From the NCBI RefSeq assembly GCF_030323265.1, contig NZ_CP104992.1, positions 3,819,501-3,883,500 on the forward strand: a DNA stretch of 64,000 bases, written 5' to 3'. The notes beneath the pieces were generated by a model that was not told where the DNA came from, ran no database searches, and saw only the letters and a program-made list of their open reading frames with translations. This DNA comes from Terrirhizobium terrae. GTDB taxonomy: Bacteria; Pseudomonadota; Alphaproteobacteria; Rhizobiales; Rhizobiaceae. A program made the translations under genes and the position numbers. Below are positions 28,432 through 41,190 of this stretch, one piece after another. Each line of letters opens with the position of its first letter. Positions within the stretch are counted from its first letter, which is position 1.

Positions 28432-29820
28432 CTACACCAGCATCGACATCGGGTTTTCGATGTAGCGCTTGAAGGCGGAAGCGAGTTCCGCGCCGAGCGC
28501 GCCGTCGATGACGCGGTGGTCGAAGGCGAAGGTGGCGGTCATGACCGTGCCGACTTCGATCTGGCCCTTGCGAACTACCGGCTTCTCGACGCCGGCGCCG
28601 ATCGAGACGATCGAGGCCTGCGGCAGGTTGACGATCGAGGTGAAGGACGAGACGCCGAACATGCCGAGGTTGGAGACCGAAGTGGTGCCGCCCTGGTATT
28701 CTTCCGGCTTCAGCTTCTTGTCGCGGGCCCGCTTGGCGAGATCCTTGACCTCGTTGGAGATGACCGAAAGCGACTTCTCCTCGGCCTTGCGGACGATCGG
28801 CGTGATCAGGCCATCCGGGATCGACACGGCGACGCCGACATCGGCGTGCTTGTGCAGAACACGGGCGGTCGAGGTCCAGGAGGCATTCGCCATCGGGACA
28901 TCGCGAAGGGCCAGCGCCATCGCCTTGATGATGAAGTCGTTGACTGAGAGCTTGAAGGCGGGAACCTCGCCCTTCTCCGTCTTCTTTACCGGTGCCGAGG
29001 CATTGATCTCGCCGCGCAGCTTCAGCATGGCGTCGAGTTCGCAATCCATCGAGACGGTGTAGGCCGGAACGGTCTGGCTCGACTCGGTGAGGCGCGAGGC
29101 GATCGTCTTGCGCATGCCGTCATGCGGCAGCAGCTCGTAGGAGCCTTCCGCGAACAGCTTGAGCACGTTGTCGTCCGACGGACCCTTTGCCATGGCAGGA
29201 GCAGCAGCACCGCCAGCAGTTGCGGCAGCGGCCGGAGCAGCCTTGGCGCCACCGGAGGACACGGCCTTCTCGATATCAGCCTTCACGACGCGGCCATGCG
29301 GGCCGGTGCCGGTGACGGCGGAGAGATCGAGACCGGCTTCCTTGGCCAGGCGTCGGGCGAGCGGCGAGGAAAACACGCGCTTGCCGTCGGCAACCGGTGC
29401 CGGGGTCGATGCGGCCGGAGCAGCATCGATGACCGGCTTGTCCGCCTTCGGCGCTTCAGAGGCGGTTTCAGCCTTGGTGGCCTCTGCCTTCGGAGCGTCG
29501 GTCTTCTCTTCGGTCTTGGCAGCTTCTGCCTTCGGCGCAGAACCACCGCCGGAGGATGCAGCCGCCGAAACGTCCTCGCCTTCCTCGGCGAGGATGGCGA
29601 TCAGGGCGTTGACCTTGACGCCGTCGGTGCCGGCCGGCACGACGAGCTTGGCGACAACGCCTTCATCGACGGCTTCGACTTCCATCGTCGCCTTGTCGGT
29701 TTCGATCTCGGCGATCACGTCGCCGGACTTGACCGTGTCGCCTTCCTTGACCAGCCACTTGGCGAGGTTGCCCTCTTCCATGGTCGGTGAAAGGGCAGGC
29801 ATGGTGATGTTGATAGGCAT
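28432..29820 (-). CDS. pdhC: Pyruvate dehydrogenase E2, dihydrolipoyl acetyltransferase
   Basis: Core subunit transferring acetyl groups to CoA. One lipoyl domain has K43 in [16 protein letters not shown], followed by an Ala/Pro/Glu-rich linker. A peripheral subunit-binding domain (FSSPLARRLAKEAGLDLSAVTGTGPHGRVVKADIEKA) comes next, then the catalytic domain ending with FDHRVIDGALGAEL, which carries the active histidine. Length is 462. pdhB lies 11 bases upstream, so the three pdh genes form one operon pdhA-pdhB-pdhC. Confidence 0.96.
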   Translation of the reverse strand: MPINITMPALSPTMEEGNLAKWLVKEGDTVKSGDVIAEIETDKATMEVEAVDEGVVAKLVVPAGTDGVKVNALIAILAEEGEDVSAAASSGGGSAPKAEAAKTEEKTDAPKAEATKAETASEAPKADKPVIDAAPAASTPAPVADGKRVFSSPLARRLAKEAGLDLSAVTGTGPHGRVVKADIEKAVSSGGAKAAPAAAATAGGAAAPAMAKGPSDDNVLKLFAEGSYELLPHDGMRKTIASRLTESSQTVPAYTVSMDCELDAMLKLRGEINASAPVKKTEKGEVPAFKLSVNDFIIKAMALALRDVPMANASWTSTARVLHKHADVGVAVSIPDGLITPIVRKAEEKSLSVISNEVKDLAKRARDKKLKPEEYQGGTTSVSNLGMFGVSSFTSIVNLPQASIVSIGAGVEKPVVRKGQIEVGTVMTATFAFDHRVIDGALGAELASAFKRYIENPMSMLV

Positions 29821-29831
29821 CGGGACCTCCC

Positions 29832-31264
<1,433 letters not shown>

Positions 31265-31282
31265 AGGGTTCCCTCCCCGCGA

Positions 31283-32353
31283 TCAGAGCAGAATGTCGGT
31301 GTAGAGCTCGGATGCATCCGGCTCGGGATCGTTCTGGGCAAAATCGGCAGAATCCGATACGACGTCGCGGATGTCCTTGTCGATTGCCTTCAGCTCGTCT
31401 TCGGTGGCCCAGCCGCCGTCGAGGATGCGCATGCGCACCTGTTCGATCGGGTCCTGCTCGGAGCGCATCTTCTGCACTTCTTCCTTGGTCCGGTACTTGG
31501 CCGGATCGGACATGGAGTGACCACGGTAACGGTAGGTCAGCATTTCGAGAATGATCGGACCCTTGCCAGCGCGGCAATGGGCGAGTGCTTCCTCGCCGGC
31601 AGCGCGGACAGCGCGGACGTCCATGCCGTCGACCTGGATGCCGGGAATGCCGAAGCCGGAACCACGCAGCGAATAGTTCGACTGCGCCGTTGCGCGGGCG
31701 GTCGAGGTGCCCATGGCGTAACGGTTGTTCTCGACGATATAGACGATCGGCAGCTTCCACAGGGCCGCCATGTTGAAGCTCTCGTAGACCTGGCCCTGGT
31801 TGGCGGCGCCGTCACCGAAATAGGAGACCGAGACGCTGTCATTGCCGCGATAGGAATTGGCGAAGGCCAGACCGGTGCCGAGCGACACCTGCGCGCCGAC
31901 GATGCCGTGGCCGCCGTAGAAATGCTTTTCCTTGGAGAACATGTGCATCGAGCCGCCCTTCCCCTTGGAATAGCCGCCCTTGCGCCCCGTAAGCTCGGCC
32001 ATGACGCCGCGCGCACTCATGCCGGCAGCGAGCATGTGACCGTGGTCACGATAGGCCGTGATGACCTGGTCGCCTTCCTTCTGCGCCATCTGCATGCCGA
32101 CGACGACAGCTTCCTGGCCGATGTAAAGGTGACAGAAGCCGCCGATGAAGCCCATGCCGTAAAGCTGGCCGGCCTTTTCCTCGAAACGGCGGATGAGCAG
32201 CATTTCGCGATAGGCGTGCAGCTCGTCCTTCTTGTCGAAGCCCGGCGTATTCTTGCCGGTAAATTCCTTCGAGGCGGTCTTGGAAGCTGGTTTCGTTGCA
32301 GACTTTGCCGCTGGCTTGCGGCCGGACGTAGACGCGGATTTTGCTTGCGCCAT
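31283..32353 (-). CDS. pdhA: Pyruvate dehydrogenase E1 alpha
   Basis: TPP-dependent subunit that decarboxylates pyruvate with PdhB. The TPP motif starts GDGAANQGQVYESFNMAALW and ends ENNRYAMGT. The phosphorylation-loop region YRYRGHSMSDPAKYR is conserved. An N-terminal Ala/Lys/Ser-rich tail of about 40 residues precedes the fold. Length is 356. GGGAGGG lies just upstream of the ATG at 32353. The gene heads the pdh operon; a promoter candidate is described in the gap before it. Confidence 0.95.
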   Translation of the reverse strand: MAQAKSASTSGRKPAAKSATKPASKTASKEFTGKNTPGFDKKDELHAYREMLLIRRFEEKAGQLYGMGFIGGFCHLYIGQEAVVVGMQMAQKEGDQVITAYRDHGHMLAAGMSARGVMAELTGRKGGYSKGKGGSMHMFSKEKHFYGGHGIVGAQVSLGTGLAFANSYRGNDSVSVSYFGDGAANQGQVYESFNMAALWKLPIVYIVENNRYAMGTSTARATAQSNYSLRGSGFGIPGIQVDGMDVRAVRAAGEEALAHCRAGKGPIILEMLTYRYRGHSMSDPAKYRTKEEVQKMRSEQDPIEQVRMRILDGGWATEDELKAIDKDIRDVVSDSADFAQNDPEPDASELYTDILL

Positions 32354-32462
32354 CGATCCCTCCCTATGTGCTGCTCTTATGAATTAGAGGGCGGCCATGT
32401 CAAAATGACGCACCCTGGTTTCGCCGCGTAACATAGGGAAGAAAGCACGACCCAGCAATGCC

Positions 32463-32490
32463 ATAATTGCATGGCTCACATTCTTTTCAA
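32463..32490 (-). promoter_or_regulatory. Candidate promoter of the pdhABC operon
   Basis: Reading the minus strand, TTGAAA (complement of 32485-32490) and AATTAT (complement of 32463-32468) are spaced by 16 bases, a good housekeeping-sigma match. They lie 110-137 bases before the pdhA start. Upstream, at 32503-32520, is ACTTGA-gaaata-TCAAGT, and TCAAGT recurs at 32487-32492 overlapping the -35 box, so a repressor or activator may bind this half-site array. Inference from sequence only. Confidence 0.45.
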
Positions 32491-32502
32491 GTCATTGAAA
32501 TA

Positions 32503-32520
32503 ACTTGAGAAATATCAAGT
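32503..32520. repeat. Inverted repeat ACTTGA-N6-TCAAGT upstream of pdhA
   Basis: Dyad with 6-bp arms (7 with the flanking A/T) and a 6-base spacer, followed by a third half-site. Immediately left of the divIC stop is another dyad, TTAACCG-GAATT-CGGTTAA (32520-32538), which may be the end of the divIC transcript. Both lie in the 186-bp gap between divIC and pdhA. Confidence 0.5.
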
Positions 32521-32539
32521 TAACCGGAATTCGGTTAAT

Positions 32540-32857
32540 TCAGAAATAGTTGTTGAAGATGACGATCTCGTCCGATCGCGAAACATTAAGCTGATACCGC
32601 GCGATTTCGTCCAGCATGTCCTTGTCGAGCGAACCATCGCTCATCAGATGCACCTGCCGCTCGAGCGCTTCGCGCTTGGCAGTCAGCGCCGCAAGCTCGG
32701 CACTACGCGCCAGCCGCTGCTTCTCGAAATTCTCGGTGGCGATCAAGCCGAGATCGCCATGGATCGAATGATAGCCGAAATAGGAGAGAAAAGCGACGGT
32801 AATGGCAGGCAGTACGAAGCGACCGAACTTTCTCTTCTTATGATGTTTTGTCCACAT
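32540..32857 (-). CDS. Septum formation initiator, FtsB/DivIC family
   Basis: A 105-residue single-pass inner-membrane protein for cell division. A short basic cytoplasmic tail (MWTKHHKKRKFGRF) precedes a transmembrane helix (VLPAITVAFLSYFGYHSIHG). A coiled-coil of heptads (ENFEKQRLARSAELAALTAKREALERQVHLM) and a small C-terminal periplasmic segment follow. Size and layout match FtsB. Its place between eno and pdhA is standard in alphaproteobacteria (and eno-ftsB neighbours in others). Confidence 0.88.
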   Translation of the reverse strand: MWTKHHKKRKFGRFVLPAITVAFLSYFGYHSIHGDLGLIATENFEKQRLARSAELAALTAKREALERQVHLMSDGSLDKDMLDEIARYQLNVSRSDEIVIFNNYF

Positions 32858-32966
32858 GCCTATTCGACGCCCTGAGCTTACGCGGCAGGATCAGCTTCAT
32901 GGATCCTGATGACAGGGATCCAAAATCGCAGAACTTGCTTAAGCATTCGTTTCTTCTGTGCGACGC

Positions 32967-32998
32967 AAAAAGGCCCGCGCTGGCGGCGCGGGCCTTTT
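32967..32998 (-). terminator. Rho-independent terminator of eno
   Basis: On the minus strand, a GGCCCGCGC/GCGCGGGCC stem of nine pairs is followed by TTTTT, 26 bases after the eno stop. Because it is flanked by A and T runs, it could also act on the plus strand. It separates eno from divIC. Confidence 0.85.
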
Positions 32999-33023
32999 CC
33001 GGCTTCAAAATGAAGCGAAGCGA

Positions 33024-34379
<1,356 letters not shown>

Positions 34380-34416
34380 TTACAATGCGGCTCGATCGGG
34401 CCGAATTTTGACGGCG

Positions 34417-35262
34417 TCAGCCCTTTGCGACGGCATCAAGCGCCAGCAGCTTTTCAAGAAGTGCCGGCATGTCCTTCAGATGCACCATGTTCGGGCCGTC
34501 GGACGGAGCGTTGTCCGGGTCCTCATGGGTCTCGATGAAAAGGCCGGCAACCCCGACGGCGACAGCTGCGCGTGCCAGAACAGGAACCATGGTCCGGTCA
34601 CCACCGGAAGAACCGCCCTGCCCGCCCGGCTGCTGTACCGAATGGGTGGCGTCGAAAATGACAGGCGACCCCATTGCCGCCATGACCGGCAGCGAGCGCA
34701 TGTCGGAGACGAGCGTATTGTAGCCGAAGGATGCGCCGCGCTCGCAGAGCATGACATTCGGATTGCCGCTTTCAAGGAACTTCGCTTGGACGTTCTTCAT
34801 GTCCCAGGGCGCCAGGAACTGGCCCTTCTTGACGTTGATCGCCCGGCCGGTCTTGGCGGCGGCGACGAGAAGGTCCGTCTGGCGCGACAGGAAGGCCGGG
34901 ATCTGCAGCACGTCGACGGTCTTGGCGACCACAGCGCACTGCTCTTCCGTGTGAATGTCGGTCAGGACCGGAAAGCCGAATTCCTTCTTGAGGTCTGCGA
35001 AGACCTCCATGGCGGTCTCGAGGCCTATGCCGCGCTTGCCCGAGATCGAGGTGCGGTTGGCCTTGTCAAAGGACGACTTGTAGACGAGACCGATGCCGAG
35101 CTTGCCGCAGAGTTCAACCAGGTTGCCCGCCATCATGAAGGCATGGTCGCGGCTTTCCATCTGGCAGGGGCCGGCGATCAGCGACAGCTTGCCGGCGTTG
35201 GAAAACGTGACCTTCGCGGCGCCTTCACCGACGATGACCTCAGAATTGGGGGAGACTGCCAT
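34417..35262 (-). CDS. kdsA: 3-deoxy-D-manno-octulosonate 8-phosphate synthase
   Basis: Condenses arabinose 5-phosphate and PEP to KDO-8-phosphate for the lipopolysaccharide inner core. The TIM barrel shows [15 protein letters not shown] at the N-terminus, [19 protein letters not shown] for PEP binding, and [20 protein letters not shown] near the C-terminus. A cysteine is present in AGPCQ, the position that ligates metal in metal-dependent KdsA; class assignment would need an alignment. Length 281. It is preceded by the VOC gene only three bases upstream and lies 118 bases before eno. Confidence 0.94.
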   Translation of the reverse strand: MAVSPNSEVIVGEGAAKVTFSNAGKLSLIAGPCQMESRDHAFMMAGNLVELCGKLGIGLVYKSSFDKANRTSISGKRGIGLETAMEVFADLKKEFGFPVLTDIHTEEQCAVVAKTVDVLQIPAFLSRQTDLLVAAAKTGRAINVKKGQFLAPWDMKNVQAKFLESGNPNVMLCERGASFGYNTLVSDMRSLPVMAAMGSPVIFDATHSVQQPGGQGGSSGGDRTMVPVLARAAVAVGVAGLFIETHEDPDNAPSDGPNMVHLKDMPALLEKLLALDAVAKG

Positions 35263-35265
35263 TTG

Positions 35266-36138
35266 CTATTCCTCGAAGCCGAACAGGACGCCCTGCCCGG
35301 GAGCCGGCGACACAAGTACGCGGCCATCCCGGCGGATGAATGCGACGTCATTAGCAGCAAGGATGATCTCTGTCACGGCCAGATCAGCCGTGCGGAATAT
35401 GACGACCTGCCCCGAAAGACCGGTCGCACCACCTCGCACCGGAGCGCCGAAATCATGCGCCAGCTGCTCGGGATCCAGCACACGGATACGGCTGTTCTCG
35501 ACGGCGAAAATCAGCCCTGCCTCAGCCTCTTCTCCCTGGACCTGCAACACATGCTCAAGCAGCGGTGCGGACTGGAGCGGATCTTCCGCCGAGAGCACGA
35601 TTTCCTTGACGCCGATGACCGCATTCGCATGTGAGCGGAGCGTTCCCATATCCTGGGGAAAGGAAACGAGCCGCTGGACGGCAAAGGCGAAGAAATCAGG
35701 CGAAGCTTCGGCGGCCGCGAAGGCGAGCTGGAACCGCGCCTCCATCGTATCACCACCCGGAGACACCATAGTACGCCCGAACTGAAGCTGCTGGCCGCCG
35801 GAAACGCCGGCTGATACAAAGCGCGTATGATCGGCTTCGGCGTCATCACTGGCGACCACGAGTGCCGAAAAACCTTCCCGCCCCTTACGCCCGCGATAAA
35901 TCAGATCGCGGTCTGTGAAGACATTGCCGCGTTTCGCAGCCATCCCCGCCTTGCGCCGGTCGGCCAGCGCCAGAGGCTCGAGATAGGTCCCATCCTCGAA
36001 GAAAACGCAGGCATTGGCCGTGCCGAAGGGATGATACCCATCCGCCGCCACCGTGAACCCCAGGTCTGACAGCCGGCTACGCGTCCGTGCCAGATCCGAG
36101 ACCGGCAAGACAAGATGATCGATTTTCCGAATACTCAC
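35266..36138 (-). CDS. VOC-superfamily (glyoxalase-like) protein
   Basis: A 290-residue protein with two vicinal-oxygen-chelate modules. The first begins RKIDHLVLPVSDLARTRSRLSDLGFTVAADGYHPFGTANACVFF with the metal-ligand histidine (H8) and a C-terminal-type E (YLEPLAL). The second is about residues 155-285. It resembles glyoxalase-like domain proteins of unknown substrate common beside kdsA in rhizobia. The stop lies three bases from the kdsA start, so the pair is co-transcribed. The function is not established; a role in lipopolysaccharide is not implied by the domain. Confidence 0.78.
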   Translation of the reverse strand: MSIRKIDHLVLPVSDLARTRSRLSDLGFTVAADGYHPFGTANACVFFEDGTYLEPLALADRRKAGMAAKRGNVFTDRDLIYRGRKGREGFSALVVASDDAEADHTRFVSAGVSGGQQLQFGRTMVSPGGDTMEARFQLAFAAAEASPDFFAFAVQRLVSFPQDMGTLRSHANAVIGVKEIVLSAEDPLQSAPLLEHVLQVQGEEAEAGLIFAVENSRIRVLDPEQLAHDFGAPVRGGATGLSGQVVIFRTADLAVTEIILAANDVAFIRRDGRVLVSPAPGQGVLFGFEE

Positions 36139-36266
36139 AAATGCCCCCGCACTTCCAATCGCTTAAGTACATTGGGCGAACTGCCGATTAGCGCAAGTAG
36201 ATTTCTGCTGACAAATTGCGCCCGCTATCTGAGAAACTGATAGCGCCTTCACTAAAATTTAGGGAC

Positions 36267-36293
36267 TTGCGGAACACATATGGAACATATAGT
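36267..36293 (+). promoter_or_regulatory. LexA-binding SOS box and promoter of lexA
   Basis: GAAC (36272-36275), seven bases, then GAAC (36283-36286) is an exact alphaproteobacterial SOS box (direct repeat GAAC-N7-GAAC). It lies between a possible -35 (TTGCGG 36267) and -10 (TATAGT 36288), where bound LexA would block polymerase. A weaker second site GTTC-N7-GTTT occurs at 36298-36312. The lexA start is at 36335, so autorepression is expected. Confidence 0.85.
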
Positions 36294-36334
36294 GTCCGTT
36301 CTGCATTTGTTTCCGATACGAAGGTGCCTTGGCG

Positions 36335-37052
36335 ATGCTGACCCGAAAGCAACAGGAACTGCTTCTGTTCATTCACGAACGAATGAAGGAGTCCGGCGTG
36401 CCGCCTTCCTTCGATGAAATGAAGGATGCGCTGGACCTCGCTTCCAAGTCGGGCATCCATCGCCTGATCACCGCCCTCGAGGAACGCGGCTTCATTCGCC
36501 GACTTCCGAACCGGGCCCGCGCGCTTGAGGTGATCAAGCTGCCGGAAGCCTATACCCCGAGCCTTCAGCCTCGTCGCGGTTTTTCGCCGAGCGTCATTGA
36601 AGGCAGCCTCGGCAAAAAGCCTGCGCCGGCCGCACCCGCCAAGCCCGCCATGGATGAGACGATCAATGCGGCAAGCGTGCCGGTCATGGGCCGTATCGCT
36701 GCCGGCGTGCCGATCTCGGCAATTCAGAATAATACGCACGACATTTCCGTACCGCTGGAAATGCTGGGCTCTGGCGAGCATTACGCTCTGGAGGTCAGGG
36801 GCGATCTCGATGATCGAAGCCGGCATTCTCGACGGCGACACCGTCATCATCCGCAACGGCAACACCGCAAATCCAGGCGATATCGTCGTCGCCCTGGTGG
36901 ATGAGGAGGAAGCGACATTGAAGCGCTTTCGCCGCAAGGGCGCTTCGATCGCACTCGAGGCAGCCAACCCGGCTTACGAAACCCGCATTTTCCCGCCGGA
37001 TCGTGTCAAGGTCCAGGGCAAACTGGTCGGCCTTATCCGCCGTTATCACTAA
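36335..37052 (+). CDS. lexA: SOS repressor LexA (frame broken)
   Basis: Represses DNA-damage genes and self-cleaves with RecA. The winged helix ([29 protein letters not shown]) is followed by a linker and the S24 protease domain. The cleavage site is A123-G124 (RIAAGVPI). Catalytic S158 is expected in [13 protein letters not shown] and K196 in EATLKRF. The frame breaks exactly at the S158 codon: GATCTC at 36803-36808 replaces GATTC. Intended length is 238 residues. The ATG at 36335 is preferred over the in-frame TTG two codons earlier. It converges with comEC, overlapping it by 20 bases. Confidence 0.94.
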
Positions 37053-39604
37053 GATAGGCGTCGGCGTCCGGGGTTCGCTCCTCGGGCACGTTCTCATGGC
37101 TTTGCCGTGCGGGATCGGCTTGCGGCGGCGGATCGGCTTGCGATGATTTGCTCTCAGCGATGCGGGCAAGCCAGGGCGGCAGGTTTTGGTCATAGACGTC
37201 GCGCCGCCAGTCATATTGGCGATGAACACTCCAGGGGCGGGACACCCCCGTCATTGCGGTGGTGATCCGCCAATCCGCATTCGCTTTTGATCCGGCGAAA
37301 TCGATCTCCATGGCGCCTGTCTTTCTCAGGGTGGCACCGTTGAGCAATGGCGTGCCCGATCGGCAGGCATCGAATCTTGCGCGGGGAGCGATGACGAGAT
37401 CGGCGACATCACAGGCGGCGCCGGTATAGCGTCCATCCTCGACCACAACGACAATGACACCGACTGGCGACATGGCGCTGCACCAGGCGCGTTCTCGACA
37501 GGCGAACTTCCCTTTCCAGGCGTCCCTCATACCAAGCCGAGCGTCGGCAATGGCCTCATTCGTCAACCGTTCTTCGCGCACCGGCGGCTTGGGCGCAACA
37601 GCACCACTCTTCTGAATGATAGGCGCCAACGTGATCGTAAGCTGCCTCGCTCTTTTCCATTGATCATGGATGAAGGCGGGAGGCCGAATACGGTTGATCG
37701 CGATGCCTTCATCGGTCCTGATACTGACAAGCGTACCATCCTCGGCGATCATCAGGTCGGATGCCGGCGGATCATGCGTCCAGAACAGGATCGCCGCGGC
37801 GGCAAGAAATGGCAGACCCGCAAGCCTCAGCCGCGTGCGCAGCAGCGTCAGCAGCAGGAACCCCGTCACGCCGAGCGGCAGGAACCAGGGATGAGGCTGG
37901 CCGATGACGATATCGCCACCCCAGCTCGCCACATGCCGAGCGATGGCGATCACCCACTCCAGGCTCTGCGCCATGATGCTTATGAATAGCGCGTCAAGAC
38001 CAAAGGGCATCAGCAGCATGGCCATCAGCCCAGCGGGCATGACGAGGAAGCTGATGATCGGCATCGCGGCCAGATTGGCGGCCAGCCCATAAGTGGCGAT
38101 CCGATGGAAATGCTCGACGGAGAACATCGCCGTGGCGAGACTGCCGATCAGCGAGGTGAGGATGATGCCGGCGATGAAATTCCATGAACCGACAATCGTC
38201 GTCACCGCCGGGTGACGGAAAGGCAGAGGTTCATATGGCCGCTCCTGCGCCCGCCTTGCCCAGGCGGCATAGCCCGCCACGAGCGCGGCCGTCGCGGCAA
38301 AAGACATCTGGAAGCTGGGCCCCATAATTTCGGACGGCGTCCAGACGATGATGATGAGCGCCGAGAGCGCCACATTGCGCAGGCTGATCGACGGCCGGTC
38401 GACCAGAACGGCGATCAGGATCACCGCCATCATGATATAGGCGCGCTGCGCCGACACGCCGAAGCCGGAGATGAGGTAGTAGCCGGTGACCATGGCAAGC
38501 GCGCCGGCGGCTGCGATCTTCTTGACCGGGATCGCCTGAGCGGTGCCGGGCGAGAGCGCCAGCAATGTGCGCAGGCCGACGAAGAAGATGCCGGCGGCAA
38601 GCGCCATATTGAGCCCGGAGATCGCCACGATATGAGCAAGTCCCGACACGCGAAGCGCTTCCACCGTCTCGTTTGAGATCGCCCGGCGCTCGTCGGTGAT
38701 GATGGCGGCGGCAAATGCGCCGGCATCCCCGGCGCGATGGATCTGATCCGGTCGCCGATCTGTCGCCTCAGTGCAAAGAGCCATCGCTCCACCGCCTCCG
38801 TCGGTCCGGCCCTCATCTCGGTCGCTGTGACGGATTTCGGCGCACCGTAGAAATGACCGACAGCACCGATGCCGTCGAAATAAGCAGAAAAGGCAAAGTC
38901 GTTCAGCCCCGGCAAGGCCGGTCCCGACGGCGGTGAGAGCCGCGCCCGGCCGGTAATGGCGGCACCATTTTCGAACGGCACATGTCGCCCGCGCGCGACG
39001 AGGCTCACGCGAAGCGGTGGTCGGCGAAGGCCGGGCTCGCTCGTCGCGGTGATGCTGACGAGATAGCGCATCCCCGCCCCCACCATTTCGCCGCGCTCCA
39101 CCACGCCGGAAATCGTCGTCGTCACCGGGGAATCGAGAATGACCGTTGCCCGCCGCCATGTTTCGACGCTGGCAAGGATCATGCCCGCGAGCAGAAGGCT
39201 GAGCCCTAGGAGGATCACGCGGGTAATACTGCCTTTTGCCATGAAAGCAGAGACAACCGCGATCAGAAGCGCTGCCACGCAGGGCCATGGATTTATGTCC
39301 TGAGGCGCCAGAAACCAGATCGTGCTGCCGAGGCCGATCGCAACGGGAACGAAGAGAAAACCGTGCCCGTAGGCGTGCTCAACGACGACCGCCGCAGAGA
39401 GTGAGGGCCCAGTCGCGCGCACCGCCTGGCGAGATGCCTGGCGGCTGTCGCCATGCCTCGCCTTGGGCGCTCGTCGCGACTAAGAGCAAGGTCGCCCGAG
39501 CCGATCACCGGCGACCTGGAATCGAGACGCAGGTTGGCGAAAGCCACGCGCTCTGCGCGTGCGCCCAAGTCGTCGACGCCTTCCCGTGTCAGATCTTTTG
39601 GCAT
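37033..39604 (-). CDS. comEC: ComEC/Rec2-family DNA uptake channel (two frame breaks)
   Basis: Large inner-membrane protein of about 857 residues. The N-terminal part holds hydrophobic helices and an OB-like DUF4131 region. The competence domain follows ([23 protein letters not shown]), with many helices. A periplasmic/cytosolic tail contains a beta-lactamase-like remnant without the full metal motif. Breaks: a missing G/C at 38725-38728 (restoring [20 protein letters not shown]) and another near 39404-39406 (restoring [17 protein letters not shown]). Start ATG 39604 ([12 protein letters not shown]). Natural competence is not implied, as many rhizobia keep comEC without the other genes. Confidence 0.85.
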
Positions 39605-39881
39605 GATGAAAGCCAGCCCGCCCGATCGCCCCGCTACAACCTGAGCGTTCTTTTAGAAGGCGTCAACGGCAGGCATATCAGCCCATGCCGTAAGGCCCTG
39701 ATCGCGATTGCAACATCAAGTTGGCAACGCGTAAAAATCCGTCTGCCCAATATTTTTCGCGCTGCACAAATTGCCGTCAGGAAAGCTTGGCTTTGCGTTT
39801 CGGATCATATAGCTAAGCTGGGACGCTTAACTCTTATGGCGCTTTCTGGGCGCTATGCAGGCAACTGGTTGGAGGATCAGA
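39605..39881. other. comEC-gltA divergent promoter region
   Basis: 277 bases between the divergent starts of comEC and gltA. gltX, which I expected in this neighbourhood in related genomes, is not here. No gene is seen. A possible gltA promoter (CTTGGC near 39786 with TATAGC 16 bases on) is weak. Confidence 0.35.
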
Positions 39882-41172
39882 ATGACGGAAAAAAGCGCAA
39901 CTATCACGCTCGGTGACAAGAATGTCGACATGTCGGTTCGATCCGGCACGATCGGCCCTGACGTCATCGATATCGGCGCTCTCTACAAGCAGACCGGCGC
40001 GTTCACCTACGACCCAGGCTTCACCTCGACAGCCTCCTGCGAGATCCAAGATCACCTATATCGACGGTGACGAAGGCGTGCTCCTGCATCGCGGCTATCC
40101 TATCGAGCAGCTCGCAGAGCACGGCGACTTCCTGGAAACCTGCTACCTGCTTCTCTACGGGGAACTGCCGACGGCAGCGCAGAAGAAGGACTTCGACTAC
40201 CGCGTGACCCATCACACGATGGTGCACGAGCAGATGAGCCGCTTCTTCACCGGCTTCCGCCGTGACGCCCATCCGATGGCCGTCATGGTCGGCACCGTCG
40301 GCGCTCTCTCGGCCTTCTATCACGACTCGACCGACATTACCGATCCGCACCAGCGCATGGTCGCTTCGCTCCGCATGATCGCCAAGATGCCGACGATCGC
40401 CGCCATGGCCTACAAATACCATATCGGCCAGCCCTTCGTGTACCCGCAGAACGATCTCGACTACGCGTCGAACTTCCTGCGCATGTGTTTCGCCGTACCG
40501 TGCGAAGAGTACAAGGTGAACCCGGTTCTGGCCCGCGCCATGGACCGCATCTTCATCCTGCACGCCGACCACGAGCAGAACGCATCGACCTCGACCGTTC
40601 GTCTTGCCGGTTCCTCCGGCGCCAACCCGTTTGCCTGCATCGCGGCCGGCATTGCCTGCCTCTGGGGCCCGGCTCACGGCGGCGCCAACGAAGCAGCGCT
40701 CAACATGCTTCAGGAAATCGGTACGGTCGACAAGATCCCGGAATACATCGCCCGCGCCAAGGACAAGAACGATCCGTTCCGCCTGATGGGCTTCGGTCAC
40801 CGCGTCTACAAGAACTACGATCCCCGCGCCAAGATCATGCAGAAGACCACCCATGAGGTCCTGGCTGAACTTGGCAACAAGGACGATCCGCTTCTGCAGG
40901 TCGCCATGGAACTCGAGCGGATCGCGCTGACCGACGAGTATTTCATCGAGAAGAAGCTTTACCCGAATATCGACTTCTATTCGGGTATCACCCTGAAGGC
41001 GATGGGCTTCCCGACTACTATGTTCACCGTGCTCTTCGCGCTTGCCCGCACCGTCGGCTGGATCGCCCAGTGGGCCGAAATGATCGAGGATCCGCAGCAG
41101 CGTATCGGTCGCCCGCGCCAGCTCTACACGGGCGAAGCAAAGCGCGACTACGTGCCGGTCACCAAGCGCTAA
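39882..41172 (+). CDS. gltA: Citrate synthase (frame broken)
   Basis: Type II citrate synthase feeding acetyl-CoA from PDH into the TCA cycle. Catalytic histidines are in [18 protein letters not shown] and [13 protein letters not shown], with the aspartate in [10 protein letters not shown]. The frame breaks near the N-terminus, where GAGATC (40041-40046) stands for GAATC; removing the extra base gives [25 protein letters not shown]. Intended length is 429 residues. The ATG at 39882 has GGAGG upstream. A strong bidirectional terminator follows the stop. Confidence 0.95.
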
Positions 41173-41190
41173 GCCGCAAACCGAACCGAC

